DNA of 64,000 bases from JAWWPG01 sp038327385 (GCA_038327385.1 JBBQKY010000001.1:1-64000), one strand, 5' to 3'; shown: positions 39,901-49,177, counted from the stretch's first letter. Numbers and translations are program-made. Notes: a model not told the origin generated them from the sequence alone.

Positions 39901-40788
39901 CGGGCGGTCCGGGCCGCGTCGCCACGGTCGCCGAGGTCGGCGCGAAGCAAGTCTGCCGTCCCGCTCTCGCTCGGGCAGGGCAGCGCGGCCGGCTGGGCCG
40001 ACGGACTGGCGGGGAGTCGGAGCGGCTTGCCCACAGACCCGCGACTGCTGGCGGCTGCCCAGTCGCAGGGCCCGCTGCCGGTGGACCCGGTCACCGCCGT
40101 CCAGCTCACTCTCGACCTCGACGACGTGCCGGCGCTCGCCGAGCCGTCCGGGCTGCCGGAGATGTCCGGCGCCGAGCGGGTGCGGGCGGAGCTCGAGGTG
40201 CTCGGCCTCGACATCAGCCATCATGCGATGGACTGCTACGCCCCGATGCTCGACGAGCTCGCCGTCACAAGGTCGCGCGACCTGCTGAGGCAGCGCAACC
40301 AGTCGGAGGTGCTGGTCGCCGGGGTCAAGGTGGCCACCCAGACGCCGCCCGTGCGCTCCGGACGACGGGTTGTCTTCCTGACCCTCGACGACGGCACCGG
40401 GCCGGTCGACGCCACGTTCTTCGAGGACGTCCAGGGGCCTTATGCCGCCACGATCTTCCACTCCTGGCTGCTGGTCGTGCGAGGAGTGCTGCGTCGTACC
40501 GGGCCGCGGGGAGTCTCGATGCGCGCCACCGGCTGCTGGGAGCTTCCCGAGCTGTACGCCGTGTGGCAGTCGAACGGGATCGCGGGAGTCCGCGACGCCA
40601 TCGCCGCGGTGCCTGCCGGCTTTGCGGACCAGCCAGCCGGGTCTGCAGAGGCACCGCCCAACCGGGTCCTCGTGCATCCCAGTGGCTTCCGGCAGTCGCC
40701 GTACGCCGACATCCGACCGGCCGGTGTGGACACGAAGACGGCGCCACGCAAGCTGTGGCACTCGAGCCCGGGCAGCGCGGGCGGCTGA
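36922..40788 (+). CDS. dnaE2: Error-prone DNA polymerase III alpha, DnaE2
   Basis: This 1288-residue C-family polymerase performs damage-induced mutagenic synthesis. It has an N-terminal PHP domain (FVHLHVASGYSLKYGASHP), palm PDIDVDVE (catalytic Asp about 464-466), a fingers region and a C-terminal OB fold. Actinobacterial DnaE2 proteins are about 1080-1190 residues; extra length comes from a repeat insert at residues 71-105 and a basic linker near 1010-1080. ATG 36922 is 13 bases after the previous stop. A QLTLDLDD segment near 1070 might contact the sliding clamp. LexA control is predicted from the upstream box. Confidence 0.95.
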   Translation: MDPFVHLHVASGYSLKYGASHPRQLAERAAEAEMDALALTDRDGVYGAVRFAKACSANGIRPILGVDLAIEPSGLVPEPSGLVPTIRDFPPDHPRLTARPSGLVPATVSARTPVRGGQYLDHDRAHPRVTLLAGSRAGWAALCRLTSATHLRGERSVPVTTRGLVADHLSGLDSGTDLLVLLGPSSELGWAAALRRDDMARAVLRDWYDVTERTNLVVEVVSHRRSGVGPGSSPHAARMAGVAASAGCQLVLTNEVRYVDRADAPVVDVLDAARRLVPLDLRHVDRANAEGFLKTGKEMADIADEICRFAGLGDKEAERLLAGTRAVADRCALDPRADLGIGEVHFPELAVVEGGAGTSGDAVLRARCEAGIGRRYGSGADLPAVRDRLDDELTVIGGLGYATYFLTVADVVDLVRDRGIRTAARGSGAGSLVNYLLGVSGVDPLRYGLLMERFLSPLRQALPDIDVDVESARRLEIYDAILERYGGERCACVSMMDTYRVRHAIRDVGAALGLPPGEIDQLAKAFPHIRARDARAAMRELPELRSVNLGEGRLDLLFTLVEKLDGLPRHIAMHPCGVLLSDATLLDRTPVEASFLGYPMSQFDKEDVEDLGLLKLDVLGIRMQSAMAHAVAEVARVGGPVIDLDDEQQVPRDDPATYALIQSTRTLGCFQIESPGQRELVGKFAPRGFEDIIIDISLFRPGPVKSDMINPFLRVRHGWSPAEYLHPDLEPVLEQTYGVVVFHEQVIEMIAVVAGCGRAEADEVRRALGDREAKEDVRTWFFPRALAGGYPLAVVSRVWEVLEAFASFGFCKAHAAAFALPTFQSAWLKAHHPAAFLAGVLTHDPGMYPKRLILDDARHFGIAVLPLDVNTSDDVYRVERRGGRSPSAAGAEAASDGIRLALNEVKGISAAEVARITAARPFCSLTDLWQRARVSRPVAERLVLAGALDSLYGIGSANQSFGSSVPVRRRGTVTRRDLLLQVAELDRWTRATDRAVRAASPRSPRSARSKSAVPLSLGQGSAAGWADGLAGSRSGLPTDPRLLAAAQSQGPLPVDPVTAVQLTLDLDDVPALAEPSGLPEMSGAERVRAELEVLGLDISHHAMDCYAPMLDELAVTRSRDLLRQRNQSEVLVAGVKVATQTPPVRSGRRVVFLTLDDGTGPVDATFFEDVQGPYAATIFHSWLLVVRGVLRRTGPRGVSMRATGCWELPELYAVWQSNGIAGVRDAIAAVPAGFADQPAGSAEAPPNRVLVHPSGFRQSPYADIRPAGVDTKTAPRKLWHSSPGSAGG
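37132..37237 (+). repeat. Minisatellite inside dnaE2 read in changing frames
   Basis: Two tandem 21-base units (37132-37152, 37153-37173) encode EPSGLVP twice. They are followed by two 22-base units (37172-37193, 37194-37215) sharing CGACCATCCGAGACTT, and a third, hybrid unit (37216-37237) which combines CGACCATCCG with GGCTTGTCCC of the first type. Because 22 is not a multiple of 3, successive units translate differently (TIRDFPP, DHPRLTA, RPSGLVP) while the total length keeps the frame. It interrupts the PHP domain. Confidence 0.8.
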
Positions 40789-40813
40789 CGGAGGAGCAGT
40801 GGCGAGGCAGACA

Positions 40814-40819
40814 CTAGGG
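40814..40819 (+). promoter_or_regulatory. Probable -10 element TAGGGT upstream of methyltransferase
   Basis: TAGGGT lies in the 78-base gap after dnaE2, with GAAGGAG (40854-40860) before ATG 40867. It suggests that methyltransferase and dinB can be transcribed apart from the SOS promoter. Confidence 0.5.
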
Positions 40820-40866
40820 TTGGGGGACCAGGCTCCCAGCGGCCCGCCCGGTGAAGGAGTCGGCTC

Positions 40867-41589
40867 ATGGCAGCGCCTCGGCACAGCGTCCTGCCGGCCC
40901 CGATCGTGTGGGACGGCCTGCGCTCCGTGCTCCAACCCGGCCAGTCCGGAGAGCCGCTGCATGTCGTCGATCTCGGCGGCGGTACCGGCGGACTCGCCGT
41001 CGCTGTCGCGCAGCTCGGTCACCGGGTCACCGTCGTCGACCCGAGCCCGGACGCCCTCGCCGCGCTGGAGCGCCGGGCAGCCGAGGAAGGTGTCTCGGCG
41101 CTGGTCCACGGCGTCATCGGCGATGCCGACACCCTTGCCGAGCTGGTGGGTACGGCGAGCGCCGACGTGGTCGTGTGCCACGGGGTCCTCGAGGTTGTCG
41201 ACGAGCCGGCGCAGGCGCTGCTCGCCGCCGCCGCCGTCCTGCGCAAGGGCGGGCACCTCAGCGTGCTGGTCACCCAGCAGTCCGGAGCGGTGCTCGCACG
41301 GGTGCTGGCCGGGCACCTTGACGAGGCGGCGACGATGCTGCAGTCCGACGGCGACACGGTGCCGAGACGGTTCACCCGCCGTCAGCTCGAGGAGCTTGCG
41401 GCGGCTGCTGGCTTCACCGTGGGCGACGTGCGGGGAGTGCGGATGTTCACCGACCACGTCGGCAGTCGCGCCGTCGACGCGCAGCCAGGGGCAGCGACGC
41501 TGCTGGCGGAGCTGGAGATCGCCGTCTGCGCCGATGCCGACTTCCTGCCGATCGCGACCCAGCTGCACCTGTTGGCCCGTCGTCACTGA
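40867..41589 (+). CDS. Class I SAM-dependent methyltransferase
   Basis: This 240-residue methyltransferase has the SAM-binding motif I VVDLGGGTGGLAVAVAQLGHRVTVVDPSP, acidic residue in VVDPS, motif GVIGDADTLAELV and motif IV-V ADVVVCHGVLEVVDEP. The substrate is unknown: relatives act on tRNA (CmoA/CmoB-like), quinones or small molecules. ATG 40867 with GAAGGAG. It sits between dnaE2 and dinB, an arrangement I recall in several actinobacteria. Confidence 0.9.
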   Translation: MAAPRHSVLPAPIVWDGLRSVLQPGQSGEPLHVVDLGGGTGGLAVAVAQLGHRVTVVDPSPDALAALERRAAEEGVSALVHGVIGDADTLAELVGTASADVVVCHGVLEVVDEPAQALLAAAAVLRKGGHLSVLVTQQSGAVLARVLAGHLDEAATMLQSDGDTVPRRFTRRQLEELAAAAGFTVGDVRGVRMFTDHVGSRAVDAQPGAATLLAELEIAVCADADFLPIATQLHLLARRH

Positions 41590-41632
41590 GCCGGATCTCG
41601 AGGCCGGGTGCGGGTCCGGCGAGCCGACGCCA

Positions 41633-41659
41633 CCGACCCCGCCGACCCCGCCGACCCCG
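41633..41659 (+). repeat. Three tandem 9-base repeats before dinB
   Basis: CCGACCCCG occurs three times perfectly (41633-41659), 17 bases before ATG 41677. If translation started at the in-frame GTG 41608 the repeat would encode DPADPADP, so unit size multiple of 3 is compatible with either coding or leader. Confidence 0.75.
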
Positions 41660-41676
41660 AGCCGGTCGGGGGCCGG

Positions 41677-42876
41677 ATGACCACCACCGACGCTGCCGGG
41701 TGCACCATCCTGCACGTCGACATGGACGCGTTCTATGTCGGTGTGGCGATCCGGGACAGACCGGAGTTGCAGGGGCTGCCGGTCGTCGTCGGCGGCGGTG
41801 ACCGTGGGGTGGTGCTGTCTGCGTCGTATGCCGCCCGGACGTTCGGGATCCACTCGGCGATGTCGATGACGCGGGCCCGGCGGATGTGTCCACAGGCAGT
41901 GGTGGTCCACCCTGACTACGACGAGCTGAGCGCCGTCTCCACCGCCGTCATGGAGACGTTCCGCAGTGTCACGCCGTTGGTGGAGGCGCTGTCGATGGAC
42001 GAGGCGTTCCTCGACGTCACCGGCTCGCTGCGCCGGTTCCCCTCTGCCGTCGCCGTCGGCGAGCACCTGCGGGCCCGGATCGCCGACGAGCAGCGGATCA
42101 CCTGCTCGGTGGGCGTCTCTACCACTACCCAGCTCGCCAAGCTCGCCTCCCGGCAGGCCAAGCCCGACGGGCTGGTCGTCGTACCGCCTACCGAGGTGAC
42201 GGCGTTCCTGCACCCGCTGGCGGTGGACGCGCTGTGGGGGGTGGGGGAGAAGACCGCCGAGCAGCTCCACCGGCTGGGGTTACGCACCGTCGGCGACCTC
42301 GCGCACACTCCGGTCGCCACCCTTCAGCGGGCGCTCGGGCCGCTGCTCGGCGCCCGGTTGCATGCGCTCGCCTGGGGCGACACCGACCGCCCGGTGACCG
42401 CTCGACGGGGTCCGGACGAGCCCGACCACAGCATCGGGGCAGACGAGACGTTCGGCCGCGACACCGACGACCCTGCGGTAGTCGCGCGCGAGCTGCTGCG
42501 GCTGGCCCGGAAGGTCGGCTCCCGGATGCGGACCGCAGGCATGGCAGGGCGCACCGTCGTGCTCAAGGTGAGGTTCGCCGACTTCACCACGATCACCCGG
42601 TCCCGCACGCTGTGCGAGGCGACCAGCCTGACGACCGAGATCTACGACGTCGCTCTCGCGCTGTTCGGTGCACTGGGCCTGCAGCGGGCGCGGATACGCC
42701 TGGTCGGCGTCCGGGTGCAAGGCCTTGTCGACGCGGCGTCAGCGCCTCGCCAGCTGCTGCTGGGCGCTCGCGAGCACGGCTGGGAGGACGCGGAGCGGGC
42801 GGTCGACAGGGCCACCTACCGATTCGGCTCGGAGGCGGTGCTGCCCGCCGCGTTGCTGGGCGGACGACGCCCGTGA
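41677..42876 (+). CDS. dinB: DNA polymerase IV (Y family)
   Basis: This 399-residue translesion polymerase has HVDMDAFYVGVA (metal Asp about 15 and 17), SYAARTFGIHSAMSM, LSMDEAFLDVTG (catalytic Asp-Glu), CSVGVSTTTQLAKLASRQAKPDG and DALWGVGEKTAEQLHRLGL helix-hairpin-helix, plus the little-finger domain. All catalytic residues are intact, unlike inactive ImuB relatives. ATG 41677 is preceded by GGGGG; a GTG at 41608 in frame is possible. The stop is 16 bases from the convergent L,D-transpeptidase stop. Confidence 0.94.
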   Translation: MTTTDAAGCTILHVDMDAFYVGVAIRDRPELQGLPVVVGGGDRGVVLSASYAARTFGIHSAMSMTRARRMCPQAVVVHPDYDELSAVSTAVMETFRSVTPLVEALSMDEAFLDVTGSLRRFPSAVAVGEHLRARIADEQRITCSVGVSTTTQLAKLASRQAKPDGLVVVPPTEVTAFLHPLAVDALWGVGEKTAEQLHRLGLRTVGDLAHTPVATLQRALGPLLGARLHALAWGDTDRPVTARRGPDEPDHSIGADETFGRDTDDPAVVARELLRLARKVGSRMRTAGMAGRTVVLKVRFADFTTITRSRTLCEATSLTTEIYDVALALFGALGLQRARIRLVGVRVQGLVDAASAPRQLLLGAREHGWEDAERAVDRATYRFGSEAVLPAALLGGRRP

Positions 42877-42892
42877 GAACCGTCGCTCGCGC

Positions 42893-43714
42893 TCAGGCCC
42901 AGGGGCCGTAGACCGTCACCCAGAGCGGCTTGTCGTGCGTGCGGTTCCAGAGCTGACGGGCGTCCTCGACGTACATGTTGACGCACCCGTGGCTGTGGTC
43001 GACGAAGGGGCTCATCATCAGCCGTGACCCATGCAGCGCCTCGCCACCGTCGAAGAACTGCGAGTACGGCATCGGACTGCCGTAGAGACCCGACACGTGG
43101 TCGATGTCTCGGTAGTACACCCGATGCGTCCCGAGCCTCGTCTGGGTGGTGTAGCCGCCGCCGCGGACAAGCCAGGTGTTGTACATCGCGCCGCGGAACC
43201 AGAGCGTCACCTGGTGCATCGACCGGTCGTAGCAGGCGTGCCATCCGCCTCTCTTGCAGACCGGCGGCACCGAGAGCGGATGGCGCACGGTCCGCTGCAG
43301 CAGCAGGCGCCAGGTCACCGTCGTCATCACCCCGGTTACCGCGATGTGTCGCCGGGTCTGGAACGCCCGGACGGCGTCGCGTGTCACCGGACCGAAGTAG
43401 CCCGTCGGTGTGCCGGGGAACAGGCCGACCCACTTCAGCCGGTACTGCAGCTCCCGCACGTGTTGGATGTGGTACGGCGACAGGTCCTGGGCGCCGTAGT
43501 GGATCTGCTCACGCGCCCAGGGCGCGTTGAGCCCGACAGCTGCGGCGCTGGTCAGGCCAGCGGCTGCGGGGCGCGTTGGCCCTCCCGAGACCGGCGAACG
43601 CACGGCGGGTGCCTGCTCGGCTCGCCCCGCCGCCGACGCCGGTAGTCCCCCCGACGCCAGCGTTATCGCGCAGGTACCCAGCAGTGCTGCGGTGGCTCGT
43701 GCGACTGTCCTCAC
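42893..43714 (-). CDS. L,D-transpeptidase with peptidoglycan-binding domain
   Basis: This 273-residue exported protein has a signal peptide (TAALLGTCAITLASGGLPASAAG), a PG_binding_1 repeat (VRELQYRLKWVGLFPG...GPVTRDAVRAFQ) and a C-terminal YkuD domain with HGSRLMMS and SHGCVNM (catalytic C244). It makes 3-3 cross-links or attaches proteins to peptidoglycan. GTG 43714 follows GGAGGA by 5 bases. Upstream on its strand lies a short symmetrical GATGA/TCATC element (around 43746-43761). Confidence 0.93.
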   Translation of the reverse strand: MRTVARATAALLGTCAITLASGGLPASAAGRAEQAPAVRSPVSGGPTRPAAAGLTSAAAVGLNAPWAREQIHYGAQDLSPYHIQHVRELQYRLKWVGLFPGTPTGYFGPVTRDAVRAFQTRRHIAVTGVMTTVTWRLLLQRTVRHPLSVPPVCKRGGWHACYDRSMHQVTLWFRGAMYNTWLVRGGGYTTQTRLGTHRVYYRDIDHVSGLYGSPMPYSQFFDGGEALHGSRLMMSPFVDHSHGCVNMYVEDARQLWNRTHDKPLWVTVYGPWA

Positions 43715-43820
43715 GTGCTTCCTCCGAAAGGTCGTCTCTTACGCCGATGAAGCGTCTCATCAACTAGACGTCGTAACGACCAATTTAGTTGTCCGGGTTT
43801 CGGTCGACACATGCGGCGCA

Positions 43821-43826
43821 TAGACT
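43821..43826 (+). promoter_or_regulatory. Probable -10 element TAGACT for the DUF3040 gene
   Basis: TAGACT in the 150-base divergent gap is followed by a leader of about 35 bases with GGAGGAA (43858-43864). The start of the L,D-transpeptidase promoter on the other strand lies to its left, near TTGGTC/TAGTTG. Confidence 0.45.
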
Positions 43827-43867
43827 GAGGAGACATCCGACACACCGATCGTCGGCGGGAGGAAATG

Positions 43868-44257
43868 GTGCCGCTCTCAGAGGAAGAGCAGCGTCTGCTC
43901 GAGCAGATGGAGGAAGCTCTCGCTGCGGAAGACCCGAAGTTCGTGTCGACCATCCGCGGCTCCTCGTCACGCAGCCGGCACAAGCGCATCGCCATCCTCG
44001 CCACGTTCGGCTTCGCCTTAGGCATCGTCATCCTCATGACCGGTGCCGTCACCGCCTTGACGCCTGTCGCGGTCGGTGGTTTCGTCGTCATGCTGGCCTG
44101 TGCGTACGTCGCCGTCACCCATTGGCGCCGCGTCGGCGAACCCGACCTGCCGAGCAACGTGCATCCCATCGGCAAGGGCAAGTCGCGCCAGTCCACCCAG
44201 CCTTCCGGGTTCATGAACCGGATGGAAGATCGCTGGCGTCGTCGGCGCGACTACTGA
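43868..44257 (+). CDS. DUF3040 small membrane protein
   Basis: This 129-residue protein starts VPLSEEEQRLLEQMEEALAAEDPKF, the DUF3040 hallmark, then has two hydrophobic helices (about 45-88) and a basic tail rich in Arg. It matches Rv2169c in type and location. GTG 43868 is preferred over ATG 43865 because GGAGGA is too close to the ATG. Function unknown. Confidence 0.88.
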   Translation: MPLSEEEQRLLEQMEEALAAEDPKFVSTIRGSSSRSRHKRIAILATFGFALGIVILMTGAVTALTPVAVGGFVVMLACAYVAVTHWRRVGEPDLPSNVHPIGKGKSRQSTQPSGFMNRMEDRWRRRRDY

Positions 44258-44283
44258 GCAGCAGCTGCCGCGCCGTCCGTTCT

Positions 44284-44317
44284 GGGGTTATCGGGTGGCC
44301 GGGGTTATCGGGTGGCC
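44284..44317. repeat. Perfect 17-base tandem duplication at transglutaminase 3' end
   Basis: GGGGTTATCGGGTGGCC is present twice with no gap (44284-44300, 44301-44317). The second copy contains the TAA stop (44307-44305) of the minus-strand transglutaminase gene, so the first is an outside duplicate. Because 17 is not a multiple of 3, slippage here would change the C-terminus or stop. Confidence 0.9.
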
Positions 44318-46647
44318 GGACGTGGCTCCCGCGACCGCAGTCCGCTCCAGCCCCCGCGTAGGCCTGGGACCAGCGATGCGGGCCAGAGTGACGCCCGCAG
44401 CCGCCGCTTGCCGCCCACCTCGCGCGCGATGACCGCCATCACCTTCGCCGCGTCTTGGCCAGGATGGGCGTCCGGCAGTGGCGAACCCGCATAGCGGGCC
44501 CGCTCGACGGTCCGGACGAGCCGGTCCAGAGCGGCGACGCCGTCCGGGTCTCCGCCCAGCAACGGCTCCACGAAACGCTGCCGGGCACGGGGCGTGAGCG
44601 AGCCGGTCCAGGGCAGCCCCAGGTCGTTGGCGCGGTCCCGCAGCTCGAGCCAGGCGTACTCGCAGGACTGGCCACCATCGACGGCGCGGGCCAGCCGGGA
44701 CCGCCGTACACCCACCCGGATGGCAGCCGGCGCGAGGACGAGGGCGAGGAGGAGGACGAGGACCAGCCAGCTCAACGGCGGCACGCCGCCCAGGTTCCCG
44801 CCACCACCGCCGGCCGCGCCGGGTGTCGTTGGCGCCTTGGAGGTCGTCGCCTCGTTCTGCACCCGGCCGGGACTGTTCGACGCGCCCGTCGCCGTGGGCG
44901 CCGACGTCGTCGGGTTGATGGTCGGCACTGCCACGAGCTGGGTGTAACCCGGGATCTCCGCCCCGTTCCCGGGGGTCGGCTCGAACCTCACCCAGCCCAC
45001 GCCCTCGAAGTACAGCTCCGGCCACGCGTGCGCGTCGTGCGAGGTGAACACGTACCCCGTGCCGCCGTTGTGCAAGCTGGGCTCGAGGAACCCGACGACG
45101 ACCCGCGACGGGATGCCCAGCTCCCGCGCCATCATCGCCATCGTGGCGGCAAAGTGCTGGCAGTAGCCGCGGCGCACCTGGAGGAACTTCGCCATGGCGC
45201 GGTAGCCGTAGCCGTAGCCAGCGCTCAGGTCGTAGGTGAATGACGAGTTGTCACGAAAGAAGCTCTGCAGGTCCAGGGCACGCTCGTAGTCGTTCGTGGC
45301 GCCAGCAGTCACGGCTCGCGCGACGTCACCGACGACGGTCGGGACGCCGATCGGGACCTCGGCATAGCTTTGCACCAGACCGGCCGGCGCCGCTGGCGCG
45401 TTCTCGAGCTGCGCCGCCGTCGGGCTGACGATGTTGTACGCCGCCGTGTAGCCGGCCAGCCCGGAGACGGCCCCAATCGTCTGGCTCGCCACCGTCTCGT
45501 CGCGCGGGACATACGCGAAGTCCTGCTGGAAACCGCTGTTGTTGAGCGTGAGGTCCACCGACGTGAGGGCGAACGGCACCGGCAGCCATACCGAGTCATC
45601 CGGGAAGTCCTGGGCGAGCGTCACTGTCATCGACGCCGGCGTCGTCGGGACGGTGTCGGACAGCCCGGTGGGCGGCGGCAGCGGCGCGTTCGGCGGTACC
45701 GTCGAGGCGCCGTCGACAGGGCTGCCGGTCCAGGCGTTCGGCCCCGGCCGGTCCAGCGCGGCCAGGCGGAGGTACGACGGTGGCGTCCGGCTGGTCACCT
45801 CGACCAGGTCGAGCGCACTCTTGCGGTGCAGCGCCTGCGCGAGGCTCACCATCGGGTCGCTGAAGCTGATCCCGCTACCGCTGCCGTCGCCGACGCCGGA
45901 CCTGCCGTGGAAGAGGGTGTGAGAGAAGCCCGGTATGAGCAGCGGCACGACGACCGCGGTGGTGATCGCGAGCACGGAGATGCGGCGCCCCGCCAGCGAC
46001 AGGGCCGATGTGTCGATCGAGTCGACCGAGTCCCGTGCGGTCGTCCTTGCCACGTGCCGTCCCCAGTGGCTGAGCCTCTCGTGCTCGGAGACCATCAGCA
46101 GGACCAGGAAGGCGGCCGCCCCTGGAACGAAGCCGTAGGCCGGCACGCCCTTGGGCAGAGATGCCACCGGAACGGTGTAGAGGGCGAGCAACGGCACGCC
46201 GGCAAGCGGCGCTCGACCGAGTCCGGCGGCGAGCAGGTCCACGCCGATCGCGATGAAGGCCACGAAGCCGACGGTGAGCAGCAGCAGGCCCGGACTGTGC
46301 GGCACCGGGGCCGCGAAGCGCTGAGCGACGTCCATCCCTCGAGAAAGCGCTTCGCGGACCGAGGTGAAGGTCGCCGACGTCGGCACGACACCCTGCCAGG
46401 TGTGACCTCCGAAGCTGGCCAGCAGGACGTCGGCGAGGACGACGACCTGGCCGGCCACCGTGATCGGGGTGGGCACCTGGAGCTGTCGGGCTGCCATGCC
46501 CAGGACCACCACGAGGGCGCTCAGTGCAGCGCCGATGAGGAAGTAGCGCTTGTCCTGCAGGGCGGGATAGAGGCTCAACGAGGTTGCCACCGTCGTCAAC
46601 CACCCGAGAGCTGCGAGGAGGTGGCGCTCAGCCATGCTGAGAGTCAT
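44305..46647 (-). CDS. Transglutaminase-like membrane protein (TgpA/DUF3488-type)
   Basis: This 780-residue protein has about six N-terminal membrane helices (residues 10-250), an extracytoplasmic transglutaminase-like domain with RRGYCQHFAATMAMMARELGIPSRVVVGF (Cys about 494), SHDAHAWPELYF (His about 540) and RFEPTPG, a Gly-rich linker, another helix near 650, and a cytosolic DUF4129-like tail. Substrate unknown; peptidase or crosslinking activity is possible. ATG 46647 overlaps the DUF58 stop as ATGA, so they are translationally coupled. MoxR-DUF58-transglutaminase is a widespread operon. Confidence 0.92.
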   Translation of the reverse strand: MTLSMAERHLLAALGWLTTVATSLSLYPALQDKRYFLIGAALSALVVVLGMAARQLQVPTPITVAGQVVVLADVLLASFGGHTWQGVVPTSATFTSVREALSRGMDVAQRFAAPVPHSPGLLLLTVGFVAFIAIGVDLLAAGLGRAPLAGVPLLALYTVPVASLPKGVPAYGFVPGAAAFLVLLMVSEHERLSHWGRHVARTTARDSVDSIDTSALSLAGRRISVLAITTAVVVPLLIPGFSHTLFHGRSGVGDGSGSGISFSDPMVSLAQALHRKSALDLVEVTSRTPPSYLRLAALDRPGPNAWTGSPVDGASTVPPNAPLPPPTGLSDTVPTTPASMTVTLAQDFPDDSVWLPVPFALTSVDLTLNNSGFQQDFAYVPRDETVASQTIGAVSGLAGYTAAYNIVSPTAAQLENAPAAPAGLVQSYAEVPIGVPTVVGDVARAVTAGATNDYERALDLQSFFRDNSSFTYDLSAGYGYGYRAMAKFLQVRRGYCQHFAATMAMMARELGIPSRVVVGFLEPSLHNGGTGYVFTSHDAHAWPELYFEGVGWVRFEPTPGNGAEIPGYTQLVAVPTINPTTSAPTATGASNSPGRVQNEATTSKAPTTPGAAGGGGGNLGGVPPLSWLVLVLLLALVLAPAAIRVGVRRSRLARAVDGGQSCEYAWLELRDRANDLGLPWTGSLTPRARQRFVEPLLGGDPDGVAALDRLVRTVERARYAGSPLPDAHPGQDAAKVMAVIAREVGGKRRLRASLWPASLVPGLRGGWSGLRSREPRPATR

Positions 46648-47963
46648 GCTGCGGGCCCTTCCCGCTCCTCCGTCAGCCGTAGCGCCGGCCGTGTCCCACT
46701 CCTGCCGGGCCGCAACCGCGCGAGGTTCTTCCAGACATCCGACAGCTCGTCCGCCGGCCCCACCGCGAGCGCCGTCCAGCCCTGCTGGCGCATCAGTCGG
46801 GCCTGTGCCTCGGCGTCGGGAACTCCCCGGCCGGGACTCCCCGGCCTGTTCGAGCCGGCCCAGGCGGGCACGTCGAGCAGGATCGCGAGGGCCCGCGTGG
46901 CCCCGGTCCGAAGGCTGGCAAGCCGTACGACGTCGCTCGGGGCCGTAGCGCCCAAGATGGCGACCACTAGGCCGGCAGAGTAGTCGGAGGAGATGATGTC
47001 GAACTCTCCACCGGCTGACAGCCGGACGACCGCGAGGGACTCGAGCAGCATCTGCACCTCGGCCGGCGCGCTGATCCCGCGGTCGTGCCACGCGATGTCG
47101 GTGGCACCGTCACGGTCCATCAGCATCCTGACCACGAAGCCGTTCCCGGCCAGGTGGCTCGCGACGGAAGCCGCCGCCGAGACGGCGTACTCGAACGAGG
47201 AAGCGGGACCGGAGCCACGATGGCTCGCAGCACGGGTGTCGAGGAGGATCGTCACGCGGCTCTGGTGCGGTTGCTCCTCCCGTCGGACCATCAGCTCGTC
47301 GGTGCGCGCCGTCGAGCGCCAGTGCACCCGCCGGAGGTCGTCGCCGAGCCGGTACTCGCGCACGGTGATGTCCTCAGTCCCGGCGGCCGCGAACGCCCGT
47401 GGCCGGTTGTCCCCGGTGCCCGACCAGTCCCCGGACAGGGAGGTCGTCGGAAGGGGGTGGATGACCGGCGTCACGACCAGCGCCGTCCGGGTGTGGAAGG
47501 ACCGGGACAGCTCGACGAAGCCGAAGGGGTCCGACATCCGGACGCTGAGCGGACCGAGGGCGTAGCGGCCCCGTACGTCGGACCGCAGCGTGTAGGTCAT
47601 CTCCCGGTGCCACCTCGGCCGGAGCTGGTCGATCACGAACCGCGGCCGGCTCCCGAGGACGTACGGAACGGTGTCCTCGAGCAGCATGAGGCCGGTCGGT
47701 GTCCGGCCGGGGTTCTCCAGCCGGAGGTCGACGGTGACCGGCTGCCCGGCCTGGACGCGGGCCGGCTGGATGCGCCGCGAGCAGGTGAGCAGATACCGGG
47801 AGCGCTGGGCGAGCCCGACGGTGAGCAGTGGGAGCACGAGCAGCAGCAGGGCCACCCGCAGCAGGTCCTTCTGGCCCAGCACGAGAGCGGCCACCCCGCT
47901 CGCGACCCCCGCCGACAGGAAGGCGCGACCCCGGGTGGTCAGGGCTGAGAGGCCGGCAGCCAT
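46644..47963 (-). CDS. DUF58 (VWA-like) membrane protein
   Basis: This 439-residue protein has two N-terminal membrane helices (about 12-50), a beta-sandwich section and the DUF58 domain: AAAGTEDITVREYRLGDDLRRVHWRSTARTDELMVRREEQPHQSRVTILLDTRA, with the MIDAS-like DTRA. It is the second gene of the MoxR/DUF58/transglutaminase operon. ATG 47963 is 2 bases after the MoxR stop. Likely a partner of the MoxR ATPase. Confidence 0.9.
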   Translation of the reverse strand: MAAGLSALTTRGRAFLSAGVASGVAALVLGQKDLLRVALLLLVLPLLTVGLAQRSRYLLTCSRRIQPARVQAGQPVTVDLRLENPGRTPTGLMLLEDTVPYVLGSRPRFVIDQLRPRWHREMTYTLRSDVRGRYALGPLSVRMSDPFGFVELSRSFHTRTALVVTPVIHPLPTTSLSGDWSGTGDNRPRAFAAAGTEDITVREYRLGDDLRRVHWRSTARTDELMVRREEQPHQSRVTILLDTRAASHRGSGPASSFEYAVSAAASVASHLAGNGFVVRMLMDRDGATDIAWHDRGISAPAEVQMLLESLAVVRLSAGGEFDIISSDYSAGLVVAILGATAPSDVVRLASLRTGATRALAILLDVPAWAGSNRPGSPGRGVPDAEAQARLMRQQGWTALAVGPADELSDVWKNLARLRPGRSGTRPALRLTEEREGPAA

Positions 47964-47965
47964 GG

Positions 47966-48934
<969 letters not shown>

Positions 48935-49177
48935 CTGTCGTCCCATCGCTCCCCGAGCCCTCCCGGTGGGCCCGGCGGCTCTGATCTTGGCAACTCCGCG
49001 CCGCTTTCTCGATGGCCCGGACATAACGATGCGGTGACAGCCGGCTCGCAACACCGCTCGCACCGGCCGGTCGTGGGCGTCGTCTGTCAGGTTACGCCTC
49101 GCAGCCAGGCGTCGTACGACGGTGTGCGAGCCGCCGATGCCGAGGCAGCGAGGCCGTGAGACACGCCGCTGGCGAGA

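Noticed and set aside
39811..42270. Minus-strand frame of 819 codons over dnaE2, methyltransferase and dinB
   Set aside because: It runs antisense to three genes with clear catalytic motifs and its translation has no recognisable domain.
49109..49120. CGTCGTACGACG palindrome upstream of the MoxR gene as an operator
   Set aside because: TCGTACGAC occurs repeatedly in coding sequence of this window (for example near 35740 and 13855), so it is probably codon-driven.
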